Shown: positions 43,283-56,580, counted from the first letter of the stretch. The stretch: DNA of 64,000 nt from Terana coerulea (GCA_024811115.1 JAKOGH010000892.1:1-64000), one strand, 5' to 3'. Made by a program: numbers and translations. Notes: generated from the sequence alone by a model not told the origin.

Positions 43283-46200
43283 TAGTCATAGCCTCCAGTG
43301 GAAAGCGACGGCGGGAGTGCATCAGCGCCATTCCCACAGGTAACATTGATGTCGTTCGTCAGCTCCAGCTCGATGGTTGACCCAGCCCGGAATGCATCCC
43401 ACTCGATGAAGCAGTTGGACTTCCAAGGCACTCCATCGATCGTGACCGACTAGGCACAACGGCAACGTCAGCTTCCGCTCATCGCAATCAGTACAGCGGT
43501 AAACCGACCTTGACGAAGACGTTCCCTCCTGTGCCGTTCGCAGGGTTGCCGCTGAAGTTGCGCGCCTTGATCGTCGTGGTGTTGCCGAACAGCGGGTTCG
43601 TGAACGAGATCTGCGGGAAGTACGGCGAAGACAGGAGGAACTGGCGCGTCGCGGGAAGCGGGTACAGGCCAGCCAAGTAGAAGGCGACGTAGCTCCCCAT
43701 AGCGCCTGTGCAACAGTCAGCTCAGTCATCGTCTCAGCCAAAATAGGACAGGCAATGCAGACCAGAGTCTGTGAAGGGCGCTTAAGCTCGAGTTATTGGC
43801 AAGGGGATGAAATATGCTTACCGTCGTTACCGGGAAGTCCGTTGACGGATGTGTTGAAGAACTGGGCAATTGTCTGACGGGACGCCTGCGTGCTCAAGGC
43901 TGGGCGGTTGGCATAGTGGTACATGAAGGGTATCTGCTGCGACGGCTCGTCGGTCGAGTCGAAGTAGTGCTACAAAACATAGTTTAACATCAAGAAAGAC
44001 AACGCGAACCGATAAACTCACGTCTTCGAAAATGAAGTTCAGCCGATCTATAAACTTCGCCGGTCCACCTTGCAGTTGGATCAACTTTGCAGTGTCCTGC
44101 GGCACATACTATAGCATTGAATAGTCAGAATAAGCGAGTTAAGCGGCAGCACTGCTAAACCTACTTGAGAGTACTGGCAAAATATGACCGTATGTGAGTA
44201 TAGAGGGTAGGAAAAGTGCAAAGACACGCTTACAGTAATTGGAGATCCTTCGTAGAAACCATCCGTGTTCACGGCATTCAGGAAACATGCCGACTGAAGA
44301 GGGTCGTTCACGCTGCAGTGACGCGGATCCGTGAAGTTGAAGGTCCCATTGAGGAATCGTGGCTGCGTGACATGCGTTAACGTTTTCTGGCGGATGATGG
44401 ACAGTGCCGAGACCTTGCCTGCATCATCCCAACTATATCCGACCGTCCAGGCACAGTGATATTTGGATTCCAATTATTGATGAAATTTTCCGCGCGTGCA
44501 GAATACTGAGAGAATTGTTAAGAAAGTTTTGCGCGGGCGTGGACCAGAAGTGATGGCCAATATACCTTGGCGCCGTCGCTCGTGAGTCCCATAATCTTTG
44601 CTACTTGAGAGATTGAAAAGTCGTCGAACGCATACTAGAAAATGTAGCGCACGGTGAGGTTGGCGCCAGTACGAATAGGAGGGTGCGAACCTCGAGAGCG
44701 CGAGACACCTGCTTGGTGTTCGTGCCGGTAGGCTCCCAAACGTCGCTTGGCAGATAACCTACACCTCGCATAAACGAAATGCGCCTAACTCATCAGGAAA
44801 CTGAACTTACCTAACGCTTTCCATGCATTCGCCTGCCGACCCTGCAAGTCCCAGTTCGCCGGTTGGACCTCTGCGTCTTGCACAAGAGCTGCATATAAAG
44901 CTGTGGCAGATATGTTGAGCGTGTCGAGATGCTCATGGTATCTAACGGACACAAATTAGGTTAGGCACATTACGAGTGAGCAGAAAAAGAGCGCACTTGA
45001 CGAAGAGCTCGGAGACGATGGGATCCCCATCTGTGAAACAATCATCGTCAGGATATTTATACTTCATGACAAGGCTGAGGTACGTACTACTACCACCCTG
45101 AATAAAGTGCTGGTCTGTCGCGCCTCGGCACTCAGGCAGGTAACCTACAATATAACTTAGCTCGTATGCGCACACAGACAAAACAAGGGCCTACCTTCGT
45201 GTTGCTGAATGTTGAGCATGCCGCGCACGATCCTCGAGAAGTTCTCTGGGTCGTGCAGAGCCATCAGAGAGTAGAGAGTGCGGTAAGTGTCCCACTGAAC
45301 ATGTTCAGTCAACTCCAGATCCTCTCACAACCGATAGCTTCACAATACGTACGTTGCAGTAAAACGAGTCAAAGTAAGGCTCGGTCGAGTTCCATCGGGG
45401 GTTCTCTCCCGTATCTGGCAAACATCAGCGCGACAGTCATGAACACATCTCGTAATGTGACTCACAATCAGCTGGAGAGATATGCGTCCGGTACAGCGAG
45501 CTGTAGAACAGCTGCGTGATGTTCGAGCTCACGCCCTGCGTCTCGACCTTGATGCGCCCGAGGAGCTCGTTCCACGTGCTGAACGCCGCCGAGCGCACGC
45601 CGGTGAAGTCGAACTCGGGGATCTCGGACTCTGCATTTGCGCAGGCCTGGTCGGAGGAGATGAAGGAGACGCCAACGCGCACGAGAATAGAGCTAGTTGC
45701 TGAGGTACGCAAACGACGTTAGTCTTACATATCTGCAATACGCTGGGTACACCGTACCGGTCTGTGATTTCGGCTTGAACGTGAATAGCGCACCGAGTTG
45801 CTCTCGAAAACCTGAGCAGATGCATAAGCCCCATTGCTTACATCTTCTGCGAGAAATCTGCTTACCGAAGTATAGTTGTTGGAGATTCGTCGTCTGCTGA
45901 ATTCCGGAGTTTCCCAGCCAAGCGCCTGATTGTGTGGGCGCTCCCTATCATAGACACATGAGAAACAGTGTCTATCGTGTACGAGAGAGCTGCTCAGAAC
46001 GCACCAAATCGTAGCCGTCTCCCCTGAAGTCCACGCAGGTGAACACGCGATAGCGTCCCGGACCGAAAGACGCCGAGAAATGGGAGCCGCCGGTCACGCG
46101 TGCGGTTGCGTCGTTCAAAATCATCTCCGGGTCGGTGCTGCTCTGCTGTCCATCGTTGGTAATATCGACCATGATGCGTGGGCTCTTTGTCCCTGCAGGA

Positions 46201-47188
46201 AAAGTGTATCTGAAGCAGGGAGTGAGCTTCATCCTGAGGAAGGGAGCAAAACTCCTTACCGATGCAGGGCAGTTCGCCGGGATGCGGTGAGTTCGACTCG
46301 GATACCAGTCGACTGCAACCCTTCATTGATCAGCTGGCTTGGCTCAGTGTGATGTTGGGATTACTCGCCAAATTTGTTGAGAAATATCCCGGTTCCGCGA
46401 AATCGTCCGGGGAGCCTGCAGTGAATATATTGAGCCACACCTATGGTGACGCTATGGTACCACGAACCATTCGCTAAGACTTTTCGGAGAACCTTTCGAC
46501 CATCTAGCGATGTCGGACATTCTTCGAACTTGTTGTCTGTTCCGCACGAGGAAAAAGCGAAGACTTTGAACTGTGAAAGTGGTACGGACTGCAAATGCAC
46601 AGTCAGCAAGGAAGCGCTGAAGGTCATAAAAGAGCTTACGCCTCCGGTTCCTATAAAGACGTGTGAGTCAATATCATGGGAAGAGCCACGTACTAACTTA
46701 CCGTCGTCGTGTAGTGCAGAAAAGCCGGTCACGTTGAAAGTTGGGTTGGCATCATAACCGGCATGCTACACAGTTATGTTAGATACTTCGAAATACTTGG
46801 ACCGTGAAAACATACGTTTCCCGGAGAATCTGTGTCCATGCCGACTTTGACCATACCATGCGGCAACGTTGCACCTGAAGCCCTCTCCTTGTTAATTCAT
46901 TAATCACGCATGAAAGGTGCTCGAGGACCCACCTGGAAATACATGTCCACCATTCGTGGTGCCAATGAACAGATTGACCAGGCTCGCAGGGGTCGAGGCC
47001 GAAGTTGCGCTTGGAGTAGGAGCGGGCGCGAAACTGCTGAGGAAGGTAGAGGAAGCCGTCGAATGAGAGGCAGAAGGAGACGGCTTGGTCACCGTCGACA
47101 CATGGCTGGTGGTCTTCGCCGCATTCACGCTTCCCGCTAAAGCCGCAAACGATGCCAGGAGGTTCCAGGCCGAGCTCAGTCTACCCAT
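43283..47188 (-). CDS. GH92 alpha-1,2-mannosidase, secreted
   Basis: Calcium-dependent inverting exo-alpha-mannosidase acting on N-glycans or yeast mannan. About 15 exons on the minus strand. A signal peptide (MGRLSSAWNLLASFAALAG) and a Ser/Thr-rich stretch precede the catalytic region. Family landmarks in order: SLVNLFIGTTNGGHVFPG, ATLPHGMVKVGMDTDSPGNH, AGYDANPTFNVTGFSALHDD, a beta-sandwich part, WVGYSWDDAG-like and QGWQVW-type barrel segments in short exons (44.0-45.5 kb), NGLPGNDG followed by AMGSYVAFYLAGLYPLPATR (the GND..GAM motif near the active site), and the C-terminal beta domain VTIDGVPWKSNCFIEWDAFR. The stop is at 43283 (STGGYD-stop). Start chosen for the signal peptide; a TATA-like TATATA lies about 205 bp upstream. 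Individual middle exons were not all resolved, so a hidden lesion cannot be excluded. Confidence 0.82.
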
Positions 47189-48299
47189 CTTGATGAGCCT
47201 TGTAAACGGCGCAACTGGGGTCGGTAAGCTGTGCCATTGTGCGCGGCGAGTGCACTTATGTACTCCTACCAGAGCTGGACGGGGCCGGCCCACTTCCTCC
47301 CTTCGCTCGCGTACTTCGCTTTCAGCGAAGCAGTGTGCAGCATATGGACAACTTCAGCTGACTGTCTCGAGAAGACAGGGCGTCGGCCAGGGCAATCTAT
47401 ATATGCGTAAGAAATGGACTAAGGAAGGGTAGCCGTCGTTCGCACGTGGCTTACCTGGTGATGCAGCAATTTCAGTCTTTGAACTGTTTCCGATGGTAGT
47501 GTCTGGCATTTACGTCTGTGCCGAGGAGAAGACATTGAGTATATAAGCATTCCATTCTATAGAAATCTGTTCACAGTAGTATTCAGCGCAGAGCGGCATC
47601 GAAACTCACTGAAATTGTACTCCTGCGTCACTGCAGCGGTCCTTTCGAGCTCGTTCTTCCACAATAGCGTAAACGAATCGAGCGTCACGCGACCGTGCTC
47701 TGCTATCCTATGACTTGGTCCCATCATCGCACGGAGAATCTGGTAAGCTTCTGAGCTTCTTGAGCGGGATGACCGTTGCTTCGTTCCCTACCAATGTGCT
47801 CAAAGCGCATGTAGAGCCTGCGTCCGCGCGGATGGTACAGTGCTTCGGTACAATTTGTGAGGCAAAAGGCTATCCCGATCTGCAGACACTGAGCACAGAA
47901 TGCCAGTGCTAGTCACGATACGTACACAATAGTATGCGTGAGAGTGTTGAAGATGCCAGAGATTAATGAATGTACTGACTGTATCAGTAGCCAATCAGCA
48001 GCACGATGCTGATCAGAGCCCTACGGTGAGAACTGAGGACGTGGGTGTATTTGGTTGGAAGCCGAGTTAGGAGGGGTTGACGCAAGCCAGTGAGCAGCTG
48101 AATGGGAGAGTATGCGCAGGCTAAGTTACAGTAACAGTGGTCAAGAAGAAGCTGGCGAGACTGTTCGCAACCATGATTACGTCACTGCCACCAGGGGTTA
48201 GGGTCTTGATGGTGCTGTAAGCGAGCTTACACGCGCGTGAACGACGCGTGGAATTAGACGCGTTGCTCATTGAACACGACTTTACCTGCAACCACCACC
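47189..48299. other. Intergenic region
   Basis: 1.1 kb between divergent starts (GH92 on -, AAA ATPase on +). CTATATATGCG at about 47396-47406 may be the GH92 TATA box. A minus-strand stretch around 47600-47770 reads ILRAMMGPSHRIAEHGRVTL and could be an exon remnant, but no start or stop context was found. Confidence 0.35.
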
Positions 48300-51200
48300 A
48301 TGTCTCACCGCTCCCCGACGTCAAAAGTAAAGGAGTCAGCGTTGAGGCAGCACCTCTCGCGGAGGCTGAACTACCTGGATGAAGAAGGTGGCCGTGAGTG
48401 GCGCCAGTCCCGATTATTCTTCGAATGACCCTTTCTCTCCTCTTTAGTCGGGCTCCCGTCCATGTCCTCTGCATACACCAACTTGGGTGGCGGTGGCAGA
48501 TATGTTGCACCTGTTCCGGCTGGAGAAGTCACAGAAGAGGATCCTATCGGACAAGACATGTTTCCGGGCAAGATCGAAGAGGATGAGGATGTCGCCACTG
48601 GCGAGCCAGGCAGCGTGCTCGAGGTGAAGCATCTCGACGAGATCCTCGATGCCATGACCGGCCAGCTTACCGTCAAGCCCACGCCCGCCAGTCCTGCGAG
48701 CCAGTTCGAAAAACACTAGCAAGTATGACGCATACGCTTTCACCGTCGTCCGTCGCTTCAACCCTACGGGACCCATCGGGCGTGCTGGTAAAGCGGCGAG
48801 CTACACTGTCACGAAGATGCTCGACATCCGAAGCGAGGAGCTGAGAAAGGTCGGAGCTGCGGTCATTGGTCAGGTTCAGGGCGTGTCGTGGACAACTAAA
48901 CCTCTCCGCGTGAGTATGATGTTTCCGTACAATAGGGGACTGCAGAGTGGGTTGTTATAGCCTGTTGTAGGGTGTTGCAGGACTTTGTTGCAGAAGCTAA
49001 GCGCGTATCAATGAGCCTATGCCTGCAACAAGCCCCTTCAACAGCCCTGCAACAGGCACAAAATGGGGATATCACGGCTGCAGCGTTGTTGTAGGATTTC
49101 TTGGCATTTTCCGCTGCCCTACAGCAGACTTCTATAGCAGCTCTGCAGTAGCCTCAAAAACCTCGCGCATACATACTGCTCCGTGACTCATGTTCTTGTT
49201 AACGATAGGTCAACCCGCAAATTCTGCTCAGCTGGCTTTCAGAGCTTCAAGCACACCATGCCACCCTTTCTCCAGAGCCAGATTCACCCACGCATCTCAC
49301 CTACCAGCATCTCTCGCACCTTTTGGACTGGCTCTCCACCGAATACGGCTCCACGCTTGAGTCCCTCAAGGCGCTCCTCGCGCACGACGAAATCACGTTC
49401 GACCTCGTCTGGGCCCTGTACGTCCCCCGCAAGACGATCCTGCACATCCACTGCCCGACCACCGGCGAGCCGCGCGCCGCGCGCCTCGTGCACGCCGAAA
49501 AGCTGCAGAAGGCCGACTTCGGCGGCGCCACCGCCGCGTTTGACCTCTCCGGCCTCTCGATCGGCGCGGACACCGGCAGCCAGACCGACAACTCCAAGTT
49601 CTTCTACCGCCTCGTCGTGGAGTACCTCGAGGTGGACACTAGCCCGCGCGGCGTGCAGTTCGGGTACGCGGGCCTAGGGACTGTCATTGATCTCCCGGGG
49701 TTTATGGGCGCGAAGAAGGTCTCGGACTTGGGCGTGTACCCGCTCAAGTACTATATTGGACCTGGTGGCCCGGATGGGCTGAAGGCACGCTTGATCGAGA
49801 GAGGAAAACGGTGGGCTGGATTGGCGGGTGGCGTTCACCACCTCGGCTACAAGGGCATTGCATATCAGTGGCGGAGGGCGGGAAATGATTGGGTGGTAGT
49901 GAAGCACAGTGTGAGTCGCATACATCTCCCGCGTGAGACTTTACTTACACTATTTTATCGCAGGTCGACTCAAGGGTGATGGTTGACCGACGTGCGTTCA
50001 TATTGGATATTTGTTTTGTTTTACTGACTAAGGCTCCGGCAGATATGTTCGCGGAAACGGTGCCCAACTACGAAAAGATGTCGCTCGTCACCAAAAACCT
50101 TGCCGGGAAGGACATCGACCGGCACGCCATGCGGACTGAATCCACGCAAACGCAAGACCAGCTTGCATCTCGCGAAGATCTCACGGACGACGACCTGATG
50201 CTCGCTCCGCCAAATCTGTACGGGTTCAGTCTCTCGGATAAAGAATGGCGTGCGTGGCTATTGTCCCTTCTCTAGATGGCCAGATACTAACTTGTGACGC
50301 CTGTAGTCGAATTCGCTATTGACTTCGTGCAGCCGTTTGAGTGGAATGCAGAGGCGTATGAAAACCTTGTCATCCCGGGCGAGCAGAAGGCTATCTTGAC
50401 CACGTTAGTCGAAGCACATAGCTCCGGACCGGCATCCAAGATAGACGACTTCGTTAAGGGTAAAGGGATGGGTCTTGTCATCAATTTGTACGGCAATCCA
50501 GGAACCGGTGCGTCACGGGGTTCAGATAAGTTTTGCTCACATCTGAGTTTGTTCGGTTTACTTAGGCAAGAGTCTGACGGCGGAAGCCATGAGCGAACGT
50601 AAGTCTCACTGTATCTCTGCTCAATGTATAACTAATTCTAACCTTTCACCACAGACTTGCGAAGTACATATCAGTCTCATGATTGTAACATAGCTGTTTG
50701 ACTCACAGCGAACTGCAGAGCCACTGTATATTGTCGGCGCTTCTGACCTCGGGACAGCCGCCACCAAGGTCGACAACGCCCTAACGAGCATCCTGAAGAT
50801 CTCTGCGGCATGGGGTGCCGTTGTTCTCATTGACGAGGCGGACGTTTTCCTAGAGGAGCGCACCCTTGTCCACATCGAGCGAAACGCCATGGTTGCCGTC
50901 TTCCTGCGGCATCTAGAGTGAGCGCTTCTGCCGCTTCCCGCTCCTTCCAATTCTAATCTGGTCGTATGACAAACCCAGGTACTTCCACGGGATTCTGTTC
51001 CTCACCACGAACCGGGTCCGCGTCTTCGACGAGGCCTTCCAGTCCCGCATCCACATCTCGCTGCGCTACCACGACCTCACCGCGGACTCGCGGCGCAAGA
51101 TCTGGCTCGCCTTCCTCCGCAAGGTGCACGGCGACGTGCCCGACGGCGGCCTCGCCCGCGACGAGCTCCGGCAGCTCGGCGAGCGCAAGATCAACGGCCG

Positions 51201-51388
51201 GCAGATCAAGAACGTCGTGAAGACCGCGACGGCGCTGGCGAGCGGGCGGCAGGAGACGCTCCAGCACAGCCACTTAGTGCTCGTCCTCGACATGATGGAC
51301 CAGTTCGACGCCAAGTGAGTCTGCACCGTCATGCTAGTTCGACTGACACTGACGTGCTTGCCTCTGCAGCCACGCCATGTATAACTAG
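48300..51388 (+). CDS. AAA ATPase, fungal single-AAA family
   Basis: Exons include 48300-48393, 48448-48671, 48724-48909, 49209-49910, 49964-49991, 50043-50249, 50307-50507, 50566-50595 and more to the stop at 51386-51388. The N-terminal half (YDAYAFTVVRRFNPTGPIGR, FDLVWALYVPRKTILHIHCP, FDLSGLSIGADTGSQTDNSK) is the fungal domain that precedes AAA modules in this family (DUF7025-like, tentative). AAA module: GNPGTGKSLTAEAMSE (Walker A, split by an intron after GT), GAVVLIDEADVFLEERT (Walker B), ILFLTTNRVRVFDEAFQSRI (sensor 1 and Arg finger), lid helices with RKINGRQIKNVVKTATALA. One splice near 50595-50712 cannot be made in frame by simple GT-AG choice. Intron 3 is 299 nt and contains a foldback element. 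Role: protein remodelling, substrate unknown. A broken paralogue lies at 57120-59420. Confidence 0.85.
48945..49157. mobile_element. Foldback MITE-like insertion inside AAA intron 3
   Basis: About 210 bp with imperfect inverted ends: GGGACTGCAGAGTGGGTTG...TATAGCC at 48948 against GGCTACTGCAGAGCTGC...TATAGAAG in reverse complement at about 49155, both then reading TG.TGTAGGG. The interior is rich in GTTGCAGG/CCTGCAAC. It enlarges an otherwise short intron to 299 nt without harming the splice sites. Confidence 0.5.
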
Positions 51389-51875
51389 GACGGACGCTTG
51401 AATACCCGGATACCCTGATCTTGGATTTTGTTGTAGACTACTGTACCAAAACGCCCTGGGCTCGGATTGCTACGCACCCCTGTACTCTGTCGTAACGTGC
51501 TTTCTTGCTTGTCTCAATGCTATGTTCTTGGCTGATCCCTTCCCACCGCGACGCCCCGGCCCTGGCGCCCACGTCAAAACGCTTGAAGTTCGTCTGCGCA
51601 GCCTGGGCGCGAGGATAGTCCCCGGGCGCCTGCACCCACGTTCCCATGTGGGCCCTGTGATCAGGGCCCGGAAGGATGCTGGCGGGCCCCACGGCGAGCA
51701 CGTCAATGCGGCTTCGACTGGCGTTCGCCCCGTAACGCCTACGCTCGCCATGGCCGGGCTGCAGTCGGTCGCCGCGCGCGCTGGGCTTCCTACATATTGC
51801 CTCGCGCCCTTCTCTTGCGCGGCTTCGTACCAGCTGATTCTCTCTCGCTAGCACGAAGCGACCACCGGCACGGCC
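51389..51875. other. Intergenic region
   Basis: About 490 bp between AAA ATPase stop and MFS start in tandem orientation. GC-rich upstream half of the MFS promoter; no TATA box recognised. Confidence 0.35.
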
Positions 51876-54605
51876 ATGTCTCGCCCTGAAGACGTCGAAG
51901 CAGGCAAGGAAGACGGCGCGCGCCGCGCCAGCACGGCGAGCAAGCGCAGCTATGACGTGCGCGAGGTCGCTGGCGCGCGCACGGAGACGACGAGCTTTGA
52001 GGTGAACAGCGACGCGGAGGGCCACGATCCCGCGAAGCTGCCGCCGCCGCCTGCGTTGTCGCCCGAGCAGGAGCGCAGGCTGTACCGCAGGATTGATATG
52101 CGGCTCATGCCGATGCTGACGCTGATGTACTTGTGCTCGTTCTTGGATCGAAGTATGGGTTTTTTAGATTAATAAATACTTTGACGCGAGCTGATGTCTG
52201 CTTTGCTAGGCAATATTGGTAGGTCGTGTTCAATTTGTACGTGACTGGGTCTCTGATACCTCCGCGGCGCGTAGGGAATGCGAAGCTGCAAGGGCTGACA
52301 TCGCAGCTGCACCTAACCGGAAACAAGTATAACATTGCTTTGGTAAGGGTTTTTTATCCGGAATATTTGGCGCCGCTGAATACAATACCCGCATTCTTCT
52401 AGGCTATGTACTTCATCGTGAGTCTCGTGTACGGGATTCGCCAAGTACATGTACTTATTTTTGCAGCCATACTGTCTTGTGGAATGCCCCACGAGGTAAG
52501 CGCCAAGAGTATACAAAGTCCACAGCTAACCTGATATTTCTGTGTTCTTACAGTTTAGTGACCAAGAAGTTTCGTCCGTCGAGGTATGCAATAAATTTGG
52601 AGTAGATGTTACACACTTACTAATTCATTGTATTTTTCAGGTGGTTGCCTAGCCTTATCGTACGTGACACTTCGCTCCTATTTTCTTTGCTCGTTTTTTG
52701 AGTATAGTGGCTTGTGCAGGTCGTCTGGGGCATCACCATGTAAGTAATATCCCTCCGTTCTTGCCCATCGCACGTCTGTTTAGCAAACGTTTACAAAAGG
52801 ACGCTCATGGGCCTTGTGAAGACGTGAGTGTCGTTTTCACCAGTTTGCCGAGCCCATTTCTAACTATTGGACTCAGCTACCCCCAGCTCGTGGGCGTCAG
52901 AGTTGCTCTCGGTGCAGCAGAGGCAGGTTTCTTCCCCGGCGTTACCTGGTAGTAAGTCGACGCCCATGTACCCGACTACGCTTTTACTGACCTACGTAGC
53001 TTGTCGATGTGGTATCCTAGACATAAACTCCAGTTCCGCGTCGGCATTTTCTGGGGTGGCGCAACGATAGCAGGTATGCAACCCAGCCGGCCAGGATTAC
53101 TGCCGAAATATTGATAGCACTTGAACAGGCGCATTTTCTGGGATTTTAGCCTACGGGATCTCGTTCATGTCTGGTGTTGGCGGAAAGCTTGGCTGGTCCT
53201 GGATTTTCGTACGTCAGCAGACATTCTAACGGACATTGTCACTGAGTAATATTTGATAGATTCTAGAGGGACTTTTTACCATAGTCGTCGGTCTCGCTTC
53301 CTATTTTCGTACGTATTTTGCTCGATCAAAAGGATCACGGCTGCTAACATCGAGCTCGAAACTCCAGTGATAACCGACTTCCCGACCAGCGCGAAGTTCC
53401 TCACGCCCGAAGAGCGTGCTTATATCATTTGGCGAAAGAGTGAGTGCACATCCTACGCTCCTTTGATTTCAGACCTTATACTCCACGCATGATCAGAGTA
53501 CGACAACTCGCTGGTCGGGGAGGAAGAAGGGTTTGCCCTGCGTCACATTTGGGCGGCAATTACAGATTGGCAAACTTGGATGCATGTTCTCATCTACATG
53601 TCGATCATTGGCCCTCGTAAGTTCTGCTCCCTATAAGCATCAACATCTACTTACCAATTCACTTCCAGTGTATGGAATCTCATTCTTCCTTCCGTAAGTC
53701 GTGATGAATGTCACACGTGCTGCATGCTAACAAATGTGCTAACAGGTCCATCATAAACGGGTAGCTATCCATCTACCTTCGTAAAAACACGGCTGTCGCT
53801 AAGGCTAGATATAGCTTTGGCTTTAGTCCTGCTGCCAGCCAACTGCTCAGCGTGCCACCTTACGTCTTCGCCAGTGAGCTGCACCTGCTTCGCCGCATGA
53901 TGGCTGTGCTGATTGAAGTTCTTGCTCTAGCTATCGTCACAGTCCTCTTCGCGTTCCTTTCTGACAAGTTCAAGTATCGCTTCCCGTTCATCCTGGCCGG
54001 GCACCTGATGTGCGTCCTTGGATTCGGCATCCAAGTCTCCAACGCGCATTTCAGCGTCAAGTACTTCGGCACGTTCTTCTGCGTTGCGGGGACGTACGCG
54101 GCATTTCCGGGCGTCATCTCATGGTAGAAAAATGTCGTTATCTGCGAATGAGAGTGCTGCTAATGGTATGCGGCTTCGGATAGGTTGGCCAATAACGTGT
54201 CGGGGCAGTACAAGCGGGGCGCTGCTATCGGTCTGCACATAGGTTTTGGCAACTTTGCGGGCTGTGAGCTTTGTCTTTGACTCCCATGCCCCCAACTAAC
54301 GTTTGATACAGCGATTGGCTCGGTGCTTTATCGCACTCAGGATGCGCCACGATATATACTAGGAGGTGCGTAGCCGTCATTAGCATTCTGTCATATCGAC
54401 GATGAACGCTTTCCTAGACGCTCTAGAACTCATGTTCGTGGGTATCGGAATCACTACACTGTGCGTGGCCGTGCTGGTGTACACGCGGGTAAACGCCCAT
54501 CGCGATGCCGCTGCTCTGGAGCTGAAGGAGAAGGGCATCACGTATTCCCCCGCCGAGCTTCGCGAGATGGGCGACCGCGCACCCGATTTCCGTTATACGC
54601 TCTAA
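51876..54605 (+). CDS. MFS permease, DAL5/ACS type (copy 3)
   Basis: Twelve-TM symporter, paralogue of 10545-13197 with the same exon plan: long exon 1 (51876-52152; acidic tail, LSPEQERRLYRRIDMRLMP, TM1 LTLMYLCSFLDR), 9-nt microexon 52210-52218, NAKLQGLTSQLHLTGNKYNI from 52275, a 15-nt microexon (AMYFI), PYCLVECP, then VGVRVALGAAEAGFFPGV, LSMWYPRHKLQFRVGIFWGG, LGWSWIFILEGLFTIVVGLA, EEGFALRHIWAAITDWQTWM, SDKFKYRFPFILAGHLMCVL, VKYFGTFFCVAGTYAAFPGV, GAAIGLHIGFGNFAG, a last TM (LELMFVGIGITTLCVAVLVY) and the tail LREMGDRAPDFRYTL. All exons are open and joinable. Substrate unknown: allantoate, nicotinate, biotin and dipeptide carriers share this fold. A C-terminal fossil of this type lies at 27320-27737. 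Confidence 0.88.
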
Positions 54606-55480
54606 GTGTCTGACGCTGTGGTATCAGAATGAATGGGCTGCAATGCACAGTACAGAACTATTGGAGATATACTTGTAGATATCTCTCGAGGGATACCTCA
54701 AGACACGAAATGTAGTCCAAGTACGGCCTAGGCTTCGCGAATTTGATGACGCTTGGGTATGTGTCCAGAGCTACTGGAAGCTGTCAGACAGACGACCGTC
54801 CCCCTCATCTGAGTCTGTCTACTCTGCTTAGGGAGACTACATGCACACTCACTGAACGACGAGCTCGGACACTTGGAGAACATCCAGTCGCGCGCAAATG
54901 CTCCTGTTTCTGCTACATGAATGTGTCTAGTTGGTGTACAGTCGCTATTGTCACCGGCCCCCAGGTATGGTTGAACGCGCCCTTCCTCGAGTCGCTGGCT
55001 GTACCCATGCAGCATTCGCGCGTTCTCGTCCAATTTACCCTCTGAAGCTTTAGCAGCTGATTTTTTCTTACACAGTAACTTGACAGCAACCCTGCTCAGC
55101 CATCGACTTCATTCATCCGTGGGGAAGTGAACGTCGAGCCATGCTGCGATACCTCCGCCAGTGCGCCAGATCTGACATACGCAGTACTCAGCACTCGTCG
55201 ACCGGCGTCTTCCATGCATACGTAGGTTCAACCCCGTGCCCAATATCAGGTTACGTGGTAATCTAAACTTTAGTTCATGAAGGGTGTGTGTCAGGGCCTT
55301 CCCAAGGCCGCTGCATCTTCCTACTTGCCTGCCACGGGTAAGAGCGCATTGATGCCATCCGACTTGGCTGCTGATATCGACTGCCCGCAGCGACACCCGA
55401 CACAAAGCGTAGACTTGTGGCTGTCATCTCGCCCCACGTCCCTCCACCAATAGCTCAGTCGCGGCCAGGTCACAGCAGTC
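54606..55480. other. Intergenic region
   Basis: 875 bp with no recognised gene, TATA box or repeat. Only short ORFs. Confidence 0.35.
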
Positions 55481-56580
55481 ATGTCTCTTGGTTGGAGTCT
55501 ACGCCAGCCTCTCACCGTAAGTGCGTCGATCCCATATGACATATACGTCATCGAAGTGGGGAACCTGGCATCCTTCACCACTAATTGCAGTAGGTCACTC
55601 TTTCATGCGGCGAATGGTACGAAAACGTACTACGTGCGCTAATTAGTATTCCCTACTATAAGGCCGGCGATTTCGGGTCTATCAGCCAGAAACCGGGCGT
55701 CCTGGAGAAGGGTAACATCGACACCAATCCATACACTCTGCTGATGGCCCAGGAGCACGGCGTTCAGGAGGCGTTACATGAGCACGCGTATCGTGTCCAG
55801 TCGCAGTACGCCAAGAACGTTAAACTGTACAACTCTGTTCAAGGGTAGGGCTGTCACTTCATATGCGAAAGTTGTGCAGCTGATGTACCTGCATCCAGAT
55901 CTGTGGAGGGCGCCTTCAACGTGAGGGCGTAGCTCCAGATACGGTTCCTCAAACGGCGAGGGCCCTTCTTGATCATGGGCAACGCCAAAGTGACCTTCGT
56001 CTCCGATAAGTTCTTCGCTAATTATCTCAAGAACACACCTTAATATAACGGCGGAGATCCAATCCTGAGGGAGAAGATGGTAGTCAAACTGATCTTCTAC
56101 CTCGACAGCTACGTCTTGTACTTTTCAGACAAAGGTACGTTCACACAAGTGATGCCGATTCCTACCAGTGCTGATACCTGGAGTAGAGGAAGAGTTTGGC
56201 AACGTCGTCTTGAACGACAGCCTCTACGCTCCCATCTCTATGAGCGCCGACAACAGCTAGGAGTACGAGGGTGGATCGGGCAATGTTTTTTTTTCAAGGC
56301 TATCGCGAATCAACGAGAGCCATAGCCATGTCCAGGCTTTGAAGTCGCTGCTGTCATCGGAACGCGACTCGACTGTGCCCGTGGGTGATAGGCACGCTCC
56401 CAAATGTTATATTGTGGAACTCTTTAACCAACGTTCTAATGTTTTAGTTGGCACGAAGCGAATGTTCTATGGGATACTCTCGATGATGACGGAGAGGAGC
56501 ATCCGGAAGAGTTCTCGGGGCGTACTCCCATTTCTCTCACCAATCCGATCAGCCAACCAGGAGTTATTGGGACTGAGTAG
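55481..56580 (+). pseudogene. Basidiomycete unknown family (copy C), decayed
   Basis: Recognisable by family landmarks: MSLGW start region, AGDFGSISQKPGVLEKGNID, LKRRGPFLIMGNAKVTFVSD, FYLDSYVLYFSDK, and the tail SWHEANVLWDTLDDDGEEHP. In-frame stops occur after VRA (about 55931), after NTP (about 56041) and after SADNS (about 56258), and the segment matching KPPPP-RR is lost. The damage includes nonsense codons, so unlike copies A and B this is true decay. Upstream of TPR-CHAT copy 4. Confidence 0.75.

Noticed and set aside
48709..48713. Frameshift in the A5 run of the AAA ATPase
   Set aside because: A 52-nt GT-AG intron (48672-48723) joins the two frames cleanly and agrees with the paralogue, so no lesion is needed.
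49183..49677. 164-aa Pro/Arg/Ser-rich plus-strand ORF
   Set aside because: Out-of-frame reading of AAA ATPase exon 4.
51438..52025. 195-aa minus-strand ORF
   Set aside because: Overlaps the promoter and first exon of MFS copy 3; Ala/Arg-rich shadow frame in GC-rich DNA.
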